DNA of 64,000 bases from Janthinobacterium sp. PC23-8 (lineage in GTDB: Bacteria > Pseudomonadota > Gammaproteobacteria > Burkholderiales > Burkholderiaceae_D), in contig NZ_NJGY01000001.1 of assembly GCF_002250505.1 (NCBI RefSeq), positions 3,119,066 to 3,183,065 of the forward strand, written 5' to 3'. The notes under the pieces were generated by a model. The model ran no database searches. It was not told the DNA's origin and was given only the letters and a program-made list of their open reading frames with translations. Made by a program: the position numbers and the translations under genes. Of this stretch, positions 18,207-26,889 are shown piece after piece; position 1 is the stretch's first letter; each line of letters opens with the position of its first letter.

Positions 18207-19448
18207 TTATCTTTCTTGCGCAGTCAGGGGAGCGCCCAGCAGGCGCTCGAGTTCGGCGGCCGCATGGTGCGCTTCGGTCAGCGCGCGCAGGGTCTGGTTT
18301 TTTGCTTGCAACAAGGTGCGCTGGGCATCGAGCACATCGAGAAAGGCGAACTTGCCGAACTCGAAGCCCTTGCTGGCCGCGTCGTAGGCGCTTTGCGCGC
18401 CGGGCACGATCTCGTTTTGCAGGCTCTCTGCGTCCAGCCTGGCCGTGGCCAGCCGTGCACCTGCCTGCGCCAGCGCCGACTGCAGCTGCACCTGGGCGGC
18501 GGCCAGTTCGTCGCCGGCCTGGTCGCTGCGGCGCAAGGCGTCAAGCTGGTTGCCGGCGTTACGGTCGAACAGGGGCAGCGGCAAGGCCAGGCCGAAGATG
18601 GCCTGGTTGCGGCCCAGCTCTTCCGAGCGCTTCATGCCGATGCTGAGCGTTACGTCTGGCGTGGCGCGCCGCCGTTCCACATCGAGCATGGCTTGCCGCT
18701 GCGCCAGATGGCTGCGCGCCTGGCGCACGGCGGGCGAGGCGTCGAGCCGCGCCGCCAGTTCCGCCGGCGAGGGCAGTGGCGGCAGCACATCGAGCCGGCC
18801 CTCGGCCTCGGTGAAGCGCGGCGCCCAGGCGCCCCACAGCGCGGCCAGGCGCTGGCGGGCCTGGCTCAGGTTGCTGCGCGCCAGATTGCCTTCCAGGCGC
18901 ACGCTGGCCTCAAGCACCTTGGCGCGCGTCGCTTCCACCGGCGAGGCCTTGCCGGCCGCCACGCGGCGCGCCGTGATGTCGCTGGCGCGCGCAGCCAGCG
19001 CCTGCGCGCTGTCGGCCAGGCGCAAGCCTTCCTGCGCGGCCAGCACGTCGGCAAACGCTGTCGTCACTTGCGCGCGCGTGTCTGCCGCTTGCAGGGCCAG
19101 GGCCGCTTGCGCCAGGTCCTGGCCGCGCAGGGCGACCGCGGCGCGCGCGCCGCGCTTGCCGCCCAGTTCGATCAGCTGGTTCAACTGCACGGTGGTGCTG
19201 CGCGAGGCGCGGCGCGTATCTTCGAGCACGGTTTGCAGTTCGGGGTTGGGCAGCGCTTGCGCCTGCTGCAGCGCGCCGCCCTGGGCCGCCAGTTCGTGGC
19301 GCGCGGCCGACAGGGTGGGGTTGCCGGCCTCGGCCAGCTGCAGCGCAGCCGGCAGGGTCAGGGGGCCGGGCGCTTCCCGCTGCGCCTCGGCGAGAGCAGG
19401 GGCGGGCGCGGCAATGCCCAGCAATAGGCAATAGATAAGTCGGTACAT
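18207..19448 (-). CDS. czcC: CzcC, outer-membrane efflux channel (TolC family)
   Basis: A 413-residue TolC-family outer-membrane factor with a signal peptide ending near ALAEA and two repeats of long alpha-helices rich in Ala, Gln and Arg. FGLALPLPLFDRNAGN is the conserved beta-strand/turn of CzcC-like proteins. It forms the exit duct for the CzcCBA pump. GGAG lies upstream of the ATG. Directly followed by czcB. Confidence 0.92.
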   Translation of the reverse strand: MYRLIYCLLLGIAAPAPALAEAQREAPGPLTLPAALQLAEAGNPTLSAARHELAAQGGALQQAQALPNPELQTVLEDTRRASRSTTVQLNQLIELGGKRGARAAVALRGQDLAQAALALQAADTRAQVTTAFADVLAAQEGLRLADSAQALAARASDITARRVAAGKASPVEATRAKVLEASVRLEGNLARSNLSQARQRLAALWGAWAPRFTEAEGRLDVLPPLPSPAELAARLDASPAVRQARSHLAQRQAMLDVERRRATPDVTLSIGMKRSEELGRNQAIFGLALPLPLFDRNAGNQLDALRRSDQAGDELAAAQVQLQSALAQAGARLATARLDAESLQNEIVPGAQSAYDAASKGFEFGKFAFLDVLDAQRTLLQAKNQTLRALTEAHHAAAELERLLGAPLTAQER

Positions 19449-19550
19449 CGAATTCTCCAGACAATGGAAAGAAAATTCGACGGGACGTGTACACAGGCGC
19501 GCGCTTGAACAGCGCGGCGCCAGGATGCAACAGTGAGAAATCCCGCCGGT

Positions 19551-19916
19551 CTAAACGATGACCGGCGACCAGTCGGGCCGCTTGGGCCCATCGGGAATAT
19601 GCGAGACGTACAGGACGGAAGAAGAATCAACGGCCATCGAGGCCGAGTCGAACACGGGCATGCTGGCGCCGGGCGGCAGCCAGGCATGGCCGATGCCATG
19701 GCAGACATGGCAGTCGCTGTGCGGCTGGCCCTTGGCTTTCAGGTCCTTGCCGGGTTCGCTCTTGTCGGTATCGGCATCGGCCTGGTGCTGGTGGCTGTGG
19801 TGGCCCAGGTGCCGGGCCGCCTTGCCTTCTTCGTGCAGGCAATAAGCGCTTGCCGCAGCCCAGGACATCTGGAGCGGCAGCACCAACAGCAGCAGGAGCA
19901 GGAAGAATTTTTTCAT
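19551..19916 (-). CDS. czcI: CzcI-like periplasmic metal-resistance protein
   Basis: A 121-residue exported protein. The signal peptide runs to SWAAA and is followed by the CzcI hallmark YCLHEE...ARHLGHHSHQHQ, a His-rich putative metal-binding stretch, then DCHVCHGIGH. CzcI is the first gene of czc operons and modulates induction by zinc. It precedes czcC by about 100 bases, giving the order czcICBA. An alternative ATG four codons upstream exists; neither has a good Shine-Dalgarno. The gene begins 22 bases after the stop of the MORN-peptidase gene, so the two could be co-transcribed. Confidence 0.8.
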   Translation of the reverse strand: MKKFFLLLLLLVLPLQMSWAAASAYCLHEEGKAARHLGHHSHQHQADADTDKSEPGKDLKAKGQPHSDCHVCHGIGHAWLPPGASMPVFDSASMAVDSSSVLYVSHIPDGPKRPDWSPVIV

Positions 19917-19938
19917 GGCAGCGGCCATTGTACCGACT

Positions 19939-21483
19939 TTATTTGCGCTGGGCGCGCCATGCCGTCAATTGTTGGCCGATTGCCTTGCCCTGGTAAATCT
20001 GCGGTTCGGAATGTTCTTCTGCGCCGTCGCCGTTCTCCTTGAAGTCTTGCGCTTCGCGCGCGCGCACCAGGATTTTGGCTTGCTCGAAGGCCTCGGCAAA
20101 GCCGCTGCTGGCGGGCAGCGCCTGCTTGAAATAGGCTTCGCTGAAATAGGTGAAGTCGGCCTGGTCATCGCAGCCGAACGAGGTGCGGTCAAGCCGCGCG
20201 GCCGTGATGATCAGGGTATGGTCATCTTTCAGGGGGGCGATAAAGCCGCCCGAGTAGCAGGCCGAAACCACGATCACCCGCCACAGGATGCCGCTGTGTT
20301 TCAGCATGGCGGCCAGGTCCTGCGCGGGCAGGCTGTGCAGGTCCATGCCGTTTTGCGCCAGCGCCAGCTGGTGGTCGGCCGAGCCGTGGCTGGTCAGGAA
20401 CAAAAACAGCACGTCGTTGTTCTTGTCCATTTTTGCGCCCAGCGCATCGAGGCTGGCGCCGATGCTGGTGCGCGTGGCCATCGGCTGCTGCGCCACCGTA
20501 TTGCGGCTGTTGAGCAGCACCATCGAGCGCCCGGCCGTGCCATAGTCGCGGTCGAACTGGCGCTGCACGAAGGCCGTTTCACGCCGGAACACTTCCTGCG
20601 CGCCATCGCCGCCGACGCCGAGGAAGTACAGATTGATTTTTTTCGCCGGGTCGTGCGGCAGCACGCCGGCCAGGGTTTTTTCCAGCAGGGCCGGCTGCTT
20701 GTACAGGGCCAGTTCGATATTGTCGCGCGTGAGCTTGTCCAGCGCCGGGTCGTCGAGTTGCCCTTCGGTCCAGTTGCCGCTGTCGCTGGTGCGCCCGTCC
20801 GGCTGGGCATGCGCATAGCGCAGCACGCCGGCGCCATCGAACAGGCCATTGCGGAAGTGCCCCTTGTATTCATCGCCGTCAAGCGTGCGCAAGACGCCCT
20901 CGCCATCGAACTTCCAGTCCTTCAGCGTGCCCGTGTAGACGATGCCGTCGGGCGTGCGCACCTGCATCTTGCCCTGCGGCTGGCCTTGCACGAACGTGCC
21001 CTGGAAAACCATGCCCTCGCTGTCGGTCAGCACGCCCGCGCCATGCGGCTTCCAGTTGCGAAACGCGCCGACATAGCTGCCGTCCTGTCCCTGGTAGCTG
21101 CCCTGGCCTTCGAAATTGCCCTTGGTAAAATGGCCGGCATAGACTTCACCCTTGGGCGAGGTATAGCGGCCTTGCCCTTCGAACGCGCCCAGGCGGAACT
21201 GGCCCTCGTAGCGCACGCCCGACGGCTGGCGCAAGCTGCCCTGGCCGCTGAACACGCCGCGCTCGAAGCCGCCCTCATAGTAGGCGCCGCTCGCGTATTC
21301 GAGTCGGCCGCGGCCCTGCATCTTGCCGTCGACCAGCGGGCCGAAATAGCGTCCGCCATCGGCCGTCTGCGCGGCCGGCACGCGCGCCGGTGCGGCGCAC
21401 AGGGGCGGCATGCCGACGGCGGAAAACACCAGCAGAGCGGCAACGGTGTAGGGGCGCACTGCAGCGCGTAGCGAGATGGTCAT
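19939..21483 (-). CDS. Exported MORN-repeat protein with C13-type (legumain-like) peptidase domain
   Basis: A protein of about 514 residues. A signal peptide (to about CAAPA) is followed by seven or eight MORN repeats (about residues 35-240; units such as YEGQFRLGAFEGQGRY) and a C-terminal caspase-clan peptidase domain of the C13 type. The catalytic dyad is visible: His in FLTSHGSADHQ (near residue 367) and Cys in VIVVSACYSGGF (near 408), with a hydrophobic strand before each as in clan CD. The domain should cleave after Asn/Asp in the periplasm, and the MORN beta-sheet may bind lipid or peptidoglycan. Start uncertain: ATG 21483 is used, 21498 also possible. It precedes czcI closely. Confidence 0.8.
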   Translation of the reverse strand: MTISLRAAVRPYTVAALLVFSAVGMPPLCAAPARVPAAQTADGGRYFGPLVDGKMQGRGRLEYASGAYYEGGFERGVFSGQGSLRQPSGVRYEGQFRLGAFEGQGRYTSPKGEVYAGHFTKGNFEGQGSYQGQDGSYVGAFRNWKPHGAGVLTDSEGMVFQGTFVQGQPQGKMQVRTPDGIVYTGTLKDWKFDGEGVLRTLDGDEYKGHFRNGLFDGAGVLRYAHAQPDGRTSDSGNWTEGQLDDPALDKLTRDNIELALYKQPALLEKTLAGVLPHDPAKKINLYFLGVGGDGAQEVFRRETAFVQRQFDRDYGTAGRSMVLLNSRNTVAQQPMATRTSIGASLDALGAKMDKNNDVLFLFLTSHGSADHQLALAQNGMDLHSLPAQDLAAMLKHSGILWRVIVVSACYSGGFIAPLKDDHTLIITAARLDRTSFGCDDQADFTYFSEAYFKQALPASSGFAEAFEQAKILVRAREAQDFKENGDGAEEHSEPQIYQGKAIGQQLTAWRAQRK

Positions 21484-21626
21484 GGGCAATTCATGCATGG
21501 AAGAGTCGCTAGTGTAGCCACTGTCGGCCGATGCTGGCAAATCCTTGCCGGTTTAGCGTGCCAAGGGGCAGATGAACTGCTAACATTGATTTTTGGAACT
21601 ATTTTTTGCAGCCGTCAGGAAACCCC

Positions 21627-23564
21627 ATGGAAAGTCGTCTCAGCCGCCTGGAAGCGGTACAAAACGTATTGCTGGAAATCGGCCAGCGTTCCAGCACCTG
21701 CAGCGATATCGCCGATTTCCTGCAAGCGGTGCACGCGGCGCTGGGACGCATCATGTATGCGGCCAATTTTTATGTGGCCCTGAGCGACCACGGCACCGTG
21801 CGCTTTCCGTATTTTGTCGACGAATTCGACATTGCGCCCGATGCCGGGCGGGTGGTGCGCCTGGCCGGCGCCGAACAGTCGCCCACGGCCTGGGTCATCA
21901 TCCACGGCAAGCAACTGGTGATGACGGCCGGCGACGAGGCCATGCATGTCGATGGCGGCGCCTCCTGGGGCGGCGGCACGGCGGCCGAGCACTGGATAGG
22001 CTGCCCGCTGCTCGACCAGCAGCATCAGGTGCTGGGCGCCATCGTGATCCAGAGCTATGACGCCGAACACCGTTTCAGCCTGGAAGACCAGGCCCTGTTC
22101 GCGCTGATCGCCACCCATGTGTCGAGCGCGCTGCAAGGCCTGCAAAGCATGGACCGGCTGGAAAAGGCGGTGCAGGAACGCACGGCCCTGCTGGCCCACG
22201 AGGTGGCCGAGCGGCGCCGCGCGGAAAACCTGCAGCATGCGCTGTTTGAAATCGCCAACCTGTCGGCTCAGGCGGCCGACGCCGCCACCCTGTATGCGCG
22301 CCTGCACGCCATCATCAGCGAACTGGTAACGGCCAACAATTTCCTGATCGCCTTGTATCACCCCGATAGCAGCGAGATCACGATTCCCTATTTTGTCGAT
22401 GAAAAAGATGCGCAGGCGCCCGTCAAGCGTTTTCGTTATGGCGTGGGCATGAGTTCCTATGTGCTGGCGCGGCGCCAGCCCTGCCTGCTCGACGCGCACA
22501 GCTATGCGGCGCTGCTGGCCAGCGGCGAAATGAACGAGCCGCTCGGCAATGCCGCCATCGCCAGCTGGATGGGGGCGCCGATGCTGCTCGGCGAGCGCGC
22601 CTATGGCGTGATCATCGTGCAAAGTTATGATGCCTCTGTGGTGTATGGCCAGGCCGAGCTGGACGTGCTGGCCTTTATGGCCAGCCACGTGGCGGTGGCG
22701 ATCGCGCGCATGCAGGCCGACCGCGCCATGCGCCAGGCCAAGGAAACCCTGGAAGAGCAGAACGCGGCCCTGAACCGCGCGCTCGAGGCGTTGAAAGAGG
22801 CGCAGTCGGAGCTGGTGCGCCAGGAAAAGCTGGCCTCCCTGGGGCGCCTGGTGGCCGGCGTGGCGCATGAGATCAACACGCCACTGGGCATTTGCGTGAC
22901 CGCTACCAGCCACCTGGTGCAGGAGCTGAAACTGACGCGCGAAGACCTGGCAAGCGGCCAGCTCGACGAAGACGGCTTGCAGGAGTTTTTCGGCATTATC
23001 GACCAGACCTTGCGCATCATGACCACCAATACCCAGCGCGCCGCAGCGCTGGTGCGCAGCTTCAAGCAGGTGGCCGTCGACCAGTCCTCGGACGACATGC
23101 GCAACTTCAACCTGCGCAAATACCTCGATGAAATTTTACTGTCGCTGCAACCCAAGCTCAAAGGCAAGCCGATCAAGGTCGCTGTCGAGTGCGCCCCCGA
23201 GCTGCAGCTGCGCAGCTATCCCGGCGCGATCTCGCAGATCGTCACCAATATGGTGGTCAATTCCATGGTGCATGGTTTTCCGGAAGGCGAACCGGGCAAT
23301 ATCAGGATCAATGCCCGTAGCGACGGCGACATGCTGCTGCTCGACTATAGCGACGACGGGTTGGGCATGGATAGTGCCACCCTGGGCCAGTTGTTTGATC
23401 CGTTTTTCACCACCAAGCGCGGGTCGGGCGGCAGTGGGCTGGGCGCGCATATTTTGTATAATCTGGTGACGGGGGCGCTGGGAGGCACCGTCAAGGTGGC
23501 CAGTGCGCCGGGGATGGGGTTGCATTACACGATACGTTTTCCGCTGGAGCCGAAGACTGCTTGA
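21627..23564 (+). CDS. Soluble sensor histidine kinase with two GAF domains
   Basis: A 645-residue kinase without membrane segments. Two GAF domains (about 10-180 and 210-370) contain near-identical cores (FPYFVDEFD and IPYFVDEKD; VIQSYDAEH and IVQSYDASV), so they arose by duplication. A coiled-coil linker (about 365-400) leads to the kinase core: H-box GVAHEINTPLG, N-box MVVNSMVHGF, G1 DDGLGM, F-box FDPFFTTKR and G2 GSGLGAHI. The ATG at 21627 has AGGA 6 bases upstream; an earlier TTG is rejected. No adjacent regulator is encoded in the same direction, but a response regulator with HD-GYP is about 1.5 kb away. Confidence 0.9.
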   Translation: MESRLSRLEAVQNVLLEIGQRSSTCSDIADFLQAVHAALGRIMYAANFYVALSDHGTVRFPYFVDEFDIAPDAGRVVRLAGAEQSPTAWVIIHGKQLVMTAGDEAMHVDGGASWGGGTAAEHWIGCPLLDQQHQVLGAIVIQSYDAEHRFSLEDQALFALIATHVSSALQGLQSMDRLEKAVQERTALLAHEVAERRRAENLQHALFEIANLSAQAADAATLYARLHAIISELVTANNFLIALYHPDSSEITIPYFVDEKDAQAPVKRFRYGVGMSSYVLARRQPCLLDAHSYAALLASGEMNEPLGNAAIASWMGAPMLLGERAYGVIIVQSYDASVVYGQAELDVLAFMASHVAVAIARMQADRAMRQAKETLEEQNAALNRALEALKEAQSELVRQEKLASLGRLVAGVAHEINTPLGICVTATSHLVQELKLTREDLASGQLDEDGLQEFFGIIDQTLRIMTTNTQRAAALVRSFKQVAVDQSSDDMRNFNLRKYLDEILLSLQPKLKGKPIKVAVECAPELQLRSYPGAISQIVTNMVVNSMVHGFPEGEPGNIRINARSDGDMLLLDYSDDGLGMDSATLGQLFDPFFTTKRGSGGSGLGAHILYNLVTGALGGTVKVASAPGMGLHYTIRFPLEPKTA

Positions 23565-23719
23565 ACTTTAACTTCAAAACAGCGGGCCGCTTGGCCCGAG
23601 GCGCCCAGGTTGAGGTCTTGGGGCGAAACTTGGTTTGCTGCTGTGCGTATTGCTCAGGGGCACTTTGCTGCCCCATGACCGGCTTGCTTCATTGTTATCG
23701 AACGCAGTGCGATATCTTA

Positions 23720-24427
23720 TTAATGCTGGGGAGTGGCTCGGATACGCGGCTTTTGAGCAGCATATACAGCTTTGGCTGCGGCGAGTTTTTCCTCGGCTGT
23801 TTCATATTGCCGTTCAGTCATAAGCTGCGCACCTGACGGCAGGAACCAGGCACGGACGCAGGAGTTCTCGCGTAGCGCAATCTGGATGTGCGAGCTGCGT
23901 TTGAAAGCTGATGACGGCGCCACCTCCTTGCCTTGCGGAAATGCTGATCGGACAGCTTGAAACATTCGCTGATCAGTTCTGTCGCGGATCTGATGCATGA
24001 AATTAAATACATCGCTATCTAGCTGACGAACAATGATGTCTTCATCATCGTCATTAGCCTTCGAGTTTTTTGGCTCGGGAAGGCCATTATCAGTCAGATA
24101 TTCAACCATTGCTTCGTACGCAAGACAGTACTCTTCAATACCTTCTTGCGTAGTCATATCCAAGATGAAATCCAATTGCAGGACTGCGCCTACTACAGCT
24201 GGCGTCGCAATCGGTTGTTTCGTGAAACGCTTCGTTGGATTGGCTTGCGCGGCGCTCGCGAACATCAGCGCGCGTTTGTAATCGTTCTCGAAGAAATATG
24301 CTCCAGCACCTAGCCAGTCGTACTTGTTTGCACTCGGCTTCAGCTCAGTGATGCGACCGCTGACCAAGTCATCACGCAGAGTAACATCACAACCGTGATA
24401 AGCGAATACCAGCTGCCCAGTCTTCAC
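23720..24427 (-). CDS. ADP-ribosyltransferase-like protein, candidate toxin
   Basis: A 235-residue soluble protein starting at GTG. The N-terminal part shows a pattern of diphtheria-toxin/PARP-like ADP-ribosyltransferases: YHGCD (possible catalytic His), then LKPSANKYDWLGAGAYFFE with the Tyr of an H-Y-x triad and the following RALMFA helix. A second conserved block, SSHIQIALRENSCVRAWFLP, lies near residues 187-206 and may supply the third active-site position. Proteins of this layout are usually labelled hypothetical. The start overlaps the stop of the preceding small gene (GTGA), so the pair is translationally coupled, as in many toxin-antitoxin systems. The activity is inferred from motifs only. 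Codon use is more AT-rich than in the neighbours. Confidence 0.6.
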   Translation of the reverse strand: MKTGQLVFAYHGCDVTLRDDLVSGRITELKPSANKYDWLGAGAYFFENDYKRALMFASAAQANPTKRFTKQPIATPAVVGAVLQLDFILDMTTQEGIEEYCLAYEAMVEYLTDNGLPEPKNSKANDDDEDIIVRQLDSDVFNFMHQIRDRTDQRMFQAVRSAFPQGKEVAPSSAFKRSSHIQIALRENSCVRAWFLPSGAQLMTERQYETAEEKLAAAKAVYAAQKPRIRATPQH

Positions 24428-24744
24428 TTCAAGTGTGGCGCCAGATTACCGTAACGGGTCAAAACCCCTGCGCCTTGCAGAGCTTTTTTGGTTACGGCCT
24501 CGCTCGTGCGATACGGGTTGATCGGCGAAGCGGCAGGTGCCGAAGCGACTTTGACGCCATAGTCTTTGGCAAGGCGGCGGACCAATGCCGCATAGCTTGT
24601 TTTTTGCGGAAGAGCAGCCTCTGCGGCTGCAGCTGCGCTGGCGGAAACAGACCGGCCTACGCGCGCTGGCGCAGCCGCTGTTGCAAGCGCCTTTTTCGCC
24701 GCCTGCTTCTTTCCAGCAACAGTTGTGGTAGTCGTTTTAACCAT
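24424..24744 (-). CDS. Small Ala/Lys-rich protein, partner of the ART-like gene
   Basis: A 106-residue protein whose first half is basic and low in complexity (KKQAAKKALATAAAPARVGR), like histone-H1 tails, and whose second half may be a small helical domain (YAALVRRLAKDYGVKVASA). It could bind DNA or be disordered until bound to its partner. It is the first gene of a two-gene operon and ends in a 4-base overlap with the ART-like gene. Its place, size and charge would fit an antitoxin or a target-binding partner, but no antitoxin family is recognised. Confidence 0.5.
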   Translation of the reverse strand: MVKTTTTTVAGKKQAAKKALATAAAPARVGRSVSASAAAAAEAALPQKTSYAALVRRLAKDYGVKVASAPAASPINPYRTSEAVTKKALQGAGVLTRYGNLAPHLK

Positions 24745-24758
24745 GTCTCATTGTCTCA
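24744..24758. repeat. Two 7-bp direct repeats at the start of the ART-like operon
   Basis: TGTCTCA occurs at 24744-24750 and 24752-24758, one base apart, at and just upstream of the start codon. Such direct repeats could be an operator for autoregulation. The rest of 24759-25042 (to the HD-GYP stop) shows no gene; it contains a run of eight C (about 24966-24973) and no convincing hairpin. Confidence 0.25.
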
Positions 24759-25042
24759 CACTCTGTGTTAGAAAGCTTGAGTGGGAGAGGGTTTTACGAA
24801 GCCGAGCGTGGTCAGGGTCAGTGGCCAGGGCCAGGTCAGTCATTTGCACACGCTCTGAGCCTTGGTCGTCTCGATCAGCAGCAAGTTGTATGGGCACCGC
24901 TGGGCTTGTGTCGGAATGGCGGACCTGACCCCCGGGTCCGTTCTCCATACTCACTGTATTAGATCACCCCCCCCGGCTGCTATCTCCGACTTGCCGCACC
25001 CTTCATTCGTAAGCCAATGGTTCAACGTTTCAATATGCAATG

Positions 25043-26548
25043 CTAGTCCGGAAACCGCTGATTGAGCGCCAGCGCTTCGTCGAGGTTTGCAATCAACAAC
25101 TCCACATATTGCGGATCGAGATGGCTGCCGCTCACTTCGCGCAGGTAGGCGACCACCTGCTCCAGGGGCCAGGCGTCCTTGTAGCAGCGCTTGTGCATCA
25201 GGGCGTCGAAGACGTCGGCCACCGCAGCGATGCGCGCGTATTTGTGGATGTGCTCGCCGACCAGGCCTTGCGGGTAGCCGCTGCCGTCGTATTTTTCATG
25301 GTGCTGGTGGGCGATCACGGCGGCCGCTTTCAATAGCGGGCGCTGCGAGCCGTCGAGGATCGACATGCCCACGGACGGGTGCTGCTTCATGATTTCCCAT
25401 TCGGCCGCGTCGAGCTTGCCCGGTTTGAGCAATACCGCGTCGGGGGTGGAAATCTTGCCGATGTCGTGCATGGGCGCGGCGTGGCGCAGCACCATGGTTT
25501 CTTCTTCCGACATGCCCGACGCCTGCGCCAGCAACTGGCATACCTCGGCCATGCGGCGCACGTGGTTGCCGCTTTCGTGCGAGCGCGATTCGACCACGTC
25601 GCCCAGGCGCAGGATCAGTTCGGCCTGGGTGTCGGTGATTTCTTGCGTCAGCAAAATATTGTCGAAGGCGATCGCCACGCCCGAGCAGAACACTTCCAGC
25701 AGCTGCGCGTCGAGGTCGGAAATTTCTGCCACGCCTTTCAATACCAGCAGGGACGCCTTGCCGCTGCTGTTGGGAAAATAGCCGACATAGGTGTCGCCAT
25801 GCAGGCGCGAAATCTTGTTGCTCTTGGCGTCGTCCAGCTGCGACAGCAGGGCCGGGCTGAACATGCCGTCGTCGGTGTCGCCGATCTGCGCCAGGATTTC
25901 ATAGTCCTGCACGCCGGTGATGGCGCTGGCGCCGCGCAGGCGCAGCAGCATGCTTGTTTCCAGGCGCAGCAGGGCGACGACTTGCTGCAGCAGGCCGCTG
26001 GCGAAGTCGCGCAGGTTGCGCTGCTTGAAGATGTGCGCCGAGGCGGCGATCACGCGTTCCAGGCCTTCGCGGTAATGCAGCTGCGCCAGACGCGCTTCCT
26101 CGACCTTCATGATGTCGCGGTAGGCGCGCAGGGCGGCAAAGGTGGTGGTAAACAGCTTGGTGCGGTCGAGCTCGGTTTTTTCCTTGTAATCGTTGATATC
26201 GTAATTGACGATTACGCGCTCTTCCGGCGCCTGGCCCGGCTGCCCGGTGCGCAGCACGATGCGGGTAAAGTGGTTGCCCAGGTCTTCGCGCATCCAGCGC
26301 GCCACTTCCAGGCCGCTGTCCTCGCGCTCCATGACCACGTCGAGAAACACCAGCGCGATGCCTTCCTCGCGCGCCAGCACCTGCTTGGCTTCGGCGCCGC
26401 TGTAGGCATGCACAAAACTGAGGGCGCGGCCTTCGAGGCGGAAACGGGTCAGTGTCAGCTTGGTAATGTCGTGAATGTCGGGTTCATCGTCGACAAGCAA
26501 GACTTTCCACGGCGTTAACTTGGGCGAGGCTGAAGACAAAAATGACAT
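25043..26548 (-). CDS. Response regulator with HD-GYP c-di-GMP phosphodiesterase domain (RpfG-like)
   Basis: A 501-residue protein. The receiver domain has acidic residues D20/D21 and the phospho-acceptor D70 (LVFLDVVME). A middle region (about 170-330, DUF3369-like, GAF-type) follows, then an HD-GYP domain with HDIGK and HHEKYDGSGYPQGL, the residues that bind metal and give the GYP signature. It should hydrolyse c-di-GMP when phosphorylated. The start at 26548 (MSFLSSASPK) gives a normal N-terminus; 42 upstream codons are rejected as Cys/Arg-rich non-coding sequence. The nearby GAF histidine kinase is a possible partner (inference). Confidence 0.9.
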   Translation of the reverse strand: MSFLSSASPKLTPWKVLLVDDEPDIHDITKLTLTRFRLEGRALSFVHAYSGAEAKQVLAREEGIALVFLDVVMEREDSGLEVARWMREDLGNHFTRIVLRTGQPGQAPEERVIVNYDINDYKEKTELDRTKLFTTTFAALRAYRDIMKVEEARLAQLHYREGLERVIAASAHIFKQRNLRDFASGLLQQVVALLRLETSMLLRLRGASAITGVQDYEILAQIGDTDDGMFSPALLSQLDDAKSNKISRLHGDTYVGYFPNSSGKASLLVLKGVAEISDLDAQLLEVFCSGVAIAFDNILLTQEITDTQAELILRLGDVVESRSHESGNHVRRMAEVCQLLAQASGMSEEETMVLRHAAPMHDIGKISTPDAVLLKPGKLDAAEWEIMKQHPSVGMSILDGSQRPLLKAAAVIAHQHHEKYDGSGYPQGLVGEHIHKYARIAAVADVFDALMHKRCYKDAWPLEQVVAYLREVSGSHLDPQYVELLIANLDEALALNQRFPD

Positions 26549-26889
26549 AAGGACGAGTTCCGCTAAAGGGCATGACTGGCCGCCACGCGCCAGGCACCCT
26601 GTGCGCCAGCAATGGCGTTGCCCAGTTTCCGGGCGCATTCTGTCGATTGTAGACCGAGCGCATGGTATTAACAACAGGCAAGATTAATTGTCCTGTTTCC
26701 ATGCAACAGTGTTTTCAACTACACGAAAACATTGTCATACATACTTTATCACTTATGCAATTATACTCTCAAGACAATACTTTGTTTTCGTCCAGATTGC
26801 CAATCAGTTCGTAACAAGATATGAATTTCAACGGCGATGCCGGGCGAGGCGCGTATATTGGATGCGGGTGTCTTTTGAAAGGGATGATC
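26549..26889. other. Divergent intergenic region, 341 bases
   Basis: Lies between the HD-GYP gene (minus) and the DUF3016 gene (plus). The part 26690-26830 is AT-rich and must hold both promoters; TTGTCA (26732-26737) with TATGCA (26754-26759) is one weak candidate on the plus strand. No open frame or hairpin of note. Confidence 0.4.
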
